A stretch of DNA of 6,802 nucleotides, from assembly GCA_020425885.1 (NCBI GenBank), contig JAGQRA010000775.1, positions 1 to 6,802 of the forward strand, in the 5' to 3' direction. Shown in pieces: positions 5,417 to 6,802 of this stretch; the stretch's first letter is position 1; each line of letters opens with the position of its first letter. Under the pieces are notes generated by a model. The model was not told the DNA's origin and did not search any database. It was given only the letters and a program-made list of their open reading frames with translations. The DNA is from Planctomycetota bacterium. Its GTDB lineage: Bacteria; Planctomycetota; UBA1135; UBA2386. Made by a program: the position numbers and the translations under genes.

Positions 5417-6432
5417 GGCAACGCCTCCCGCAGCGACGTGCGACCGAGACCGACGAGCACGGCGAGCACGAGGCCGGCGAGCACGAAGGCGGCGAACCAC
5501 TCGCGCACGACGACGCGCGGCTCGACGAAGATCCCCTTCTCGATGCGGTCGATGTCGCGGTAGATCGCGCCGAGGGTCTCGCCGTCGTCAGCGGCGAAGA
5601 AGCGGCCGCCGCTGGACCGGGCCAGCTGCCGCACCGCCGTCGTGTCCAGCGGCACGAAGCTGCCATCCGCCGCCTGCGCGCCGCGACCGACGACGATGCA
5701 GTGCACGCGCACGCCGAGCTCCTGCGCCAGCTGCGCGGCGTGCAACGGCGCGATCTCGCGCGGGGTGGCCGCGGTCGCGACGTTCTCCTCGCCGTCGGTC
5801 AGCAGCACGATCACCTTGCCTGCGGGGCCGGCGCGCTGCAGCGCCTCGATGGCGAACGTCACCGCGGTGCCGATGCCGGTAGCATCCTCCGGGCCATCGG
5901 CCAGCACCGGCTCGACCGCGGCGAGCAGGTCGATCGCGGTGTCGTGGTCGAGCGTCGGTGGGCAGCGCAGATCGGGATAGCGGGCGAACGTGACCAACCC
6001 GGCGCGGTCTTCGGCCCGGCCGCGGACGAAGTCGCCCGCGGCTTCGACGGCTGTGGCCAGCCGCGTACGACCGCCGCCGAGGTCGGTCGCCGACATCGAC
6101 GAACTGCGATCGATGCAGAGCAACACGTCGAGGCCCTCGCGCTGCGGCGGCAACGGCAGCCGCTCGATCGGCCTGGCCATGGCGACGCTCCACAGCAGCA
6201 GCGCCACCACATCGAGCCCCGCGACCAGCCAGCGCCAACGCTGCCGTCGCGATCGCGGCAGCGGCGGCAGCCCCAACCCGGTAGCGAGCTCGCCCTCGAG
6301 CAAGGCGAAACCGGCCATCGCCACGGCGCGGCGGCGGCGATGGCGGAAGAGCAGCGCCGCGATCGTCAATGGCCACAGCAAGAGCCAGGTCGGATCGAGC
6401 AGCGCGAAGCCGAGCTCGGCGGCCGCGATCAC
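5413..6432 (-). CDS. batA: BatA-like VWA-domain membrane protein
   Basis: This 339-residue inner-membrane protein follows the BatA plan. The N-terminus has the typical FALLDPTWLLLWPL opening (residues 9-22) in a first transmembrane helix, with a second helix at about 69-86. A VWA domain follows (about 100-295), then a C-terminal helix at about 312-329 (WFAAFVLAGLVLAVLVGL). The metal site is complete: Asp108, Ser110 and Ser112 (DRSSS), Thr185 (ATGIG) and Asp213 (LLTDGEE). The BatA-type end of the domain, IYRDIDRIEKGIF, is at 290-302. The substrate-face loop reads FARYPDLRCPPTLDHD (149-164), where many BatA proteins have a FAG-type sequence. The GTG start overlaps the previous gene's stop by 4 bases (GTGA at 6429-6432) and has GGAGG 7 bases upstream. 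Assignment as BatA rather than BatB rests on gene order and the opening motif. Confidence 0.93.
   Translation of the reverse strand: MIAAAELGFALLDPTWLLLWPLTIAALLFRHRRRRAVAMAGFALLEGELATGLGLPPLPRSRRQRWRWLVAGLDVVALLLWSVAMARPIERLPLPPQREGLDVLLCIDRSSSMSATDLGGGRTRLATAVEAAGDFVRGRAEDRAGLVTFARYPDLRCPPTLDHDTAIDLLAAVEPVLADGPEDATGIGTAVTFAIEALQRAGPAGKVIVLLTDGEENVATAATPREIAPLHAAQLAQELGVRVHCIVVGRGAQAADGSFVPLDTTAVRQLARSSGGRFFAADDGETLGAIYRDIDRIEKGIFVEPRVVVREWFAAFVLAGLVLAVLVGLGRTSLREALP
5424..5429 (-). promoter_or_regulatory. Shine-Dalgarno sequence of the BatB-like gene
   Basis: GGGAGG lies 7 bases upstream of GTG 5416-5414, within the end of the BatA-like gene. It decides for the 328-residue form over the form starting at 5500. 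Confidence 0.65.
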
Positions 6433-6802
6433 CGCCCCTCCTCCACGGCCGACAGATACCGGGCCGCCTGCTCGCGCGCCTGCTCGTGGGCCGCGGCCGA
6501 TGGTCTCGAGGCCGCGAACTTCACCAGGTCGCAGGCCGACAGGCAGCCGCGCAGGGGCTCGGCGCCGTGGCTGGTGACCGCCAGCAGTTCCTCGCTAGTG
6601 CGGACCTCGGCGAGGATGCCGTGGTGGCCGCTGGCGAAGCGGCGCAGGATCGCGCACAGCGCCGTGTAGTAGTAGAGCCGCGCGTCGTCGTCTTCGTCAT
6701 CGGGCGCGGGCAGCGCGCGCAGCTCGGAGCGGGCCAGCTCGAACGGCGACGGCGTCGAAGGCGCGGCCGGCGCCGCCGTCGCGGTGCGGCGGCTGCGGAC
6801 CA
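6429..6802 (-). CDS. DUF4381-like protein of the Bat cluster, C-terminal part (runs off the right edge)
   Basis: The frame is open from the right edge to a TGA at 6431-6429, giving 123 residues. The visible part starts with an arginine- and alanine/proline-rich linker, as often follows a membrane helix. It then has an acidic patch (PDDEDDDA, visible residues 33-40) and a conserved helical domain: RLYYYTALCAILRRF (41-55), RTSEELL (67-73), and CDLVKFA (90-96). This order of a YY-x-alpha helix, a TSEE turn and a CDLVKFA helix is the pattern I know from the cytosolic C-terminus of DUF4381/BatD-type proteins encoded between DUF58 and BatA genes. The gene overlaps the BatA-like gene by 4 bases. The function is unknown; it is presumably a membrane partner of the VWA proteins. 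The N-terminus and any membrane helix are outside the window, so the family call rests on the tail alone. Confidence 0.75.
   Translation of the reverse strand, partial: VRSRRTATAAPAAPSTPSPFELARSELRALPAPDDEDDDARLYYYTALCAILRRFASGHHGILAEVRTSEELLAVTSHGAEPLRGCLSACDLVKFAASRPSAAAHEQAREQAARYLSAVEEGR
6440..6444 (-). promoter_or_regulatory. Shine-Dalgarno sequence of the BatA-like gene
   Basis: GGAGG, within a longer GGAGGAGGGG run, lies 7 bases before GTG 6432-6430 and inside the last codons of the upstream gene. Confidence 0.65.

Noticed and set aside
4434..5666. Upstream extension of the TPR gene frame to a 664-residue protein
   Set aside because: The extra part reads the BatB- and BatA-like genes out of phase, giving arginine-rich sequence without domains. 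The signal peptide and AGGAG point to the ATG at 4433.
3530..6669. Long plus-strand open frames (557 and 559 codons) opposite the Bat cluster
   Set aside because: They have arginine/alanine/proline-rich low-complexity translations, no recognizable motif and no Shine-Dalgarno context. The minus strand carries clear conserved families, so these are GC-rich antisense shadows.

Overview
This is a GC-rich bacterial window, by eye well above 60% G+C. Two protein-coding blocks lie on the minus strand, and a small plus-strand tRNA island sits between them. High G+C, many GTG starts, predicted exported proteins and a full Bat-type cluster suggest a GC-rich bacterium with a periplasm. Planctomycetota, Myxococcota and Acidobacteriota are all plausible; the sequence alone does not decide between them.

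Right block (about 6802 to 2608, minus strand): a Bat (Bacteroides aerotolerance-type) cluster in transcription order. It holds the C-terminal part of a DUF4381-like membrane protein, a BatA-like VWA protein, a BatB-like VWA protein, a signal-peptide TPR protein in the BatC position, and a BatD-like membrane-anchored protein. All four junctions are 4-base GTGA or ATGA stop/start overlaps, each with a clear Shine-Dalgarno sequence, so this is a tightly coupled operon. In this family the VWA, TPR and BatD proteins are thought to form an envelope complex served by a MoxR-type AAA+ ATPase and a DUF58 protein. Those two genes would be expected just beyond the right edge.

Middle (about 2139 to 2607): tRNA-Cys(GCA) and tRNA-Leu(UAA) on the plus strand, both with encoded CCA. 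The 162-base spacer between them can form several hairpins. The tRNA-Leu 3' end lies only 5 bases from the BatD stop codon, in convergent orientation.

Left block (2138 to 1, minus strand): a small NIL-domain protein, a complete gamma-glutamyltransferase (ggt) overlapping it by 4 bases, and 27 bases further the first 50 codons of ribulose-phosphate 3-epimerase (rpe). These look like one transcription unit.

I found no CRISPR array, insertion sequence, phage gene or obvious new defence system. The families are known; the points worth a second look are the tRNA island layout, its hairpin-forming spacer, and the very regular translational coupling.
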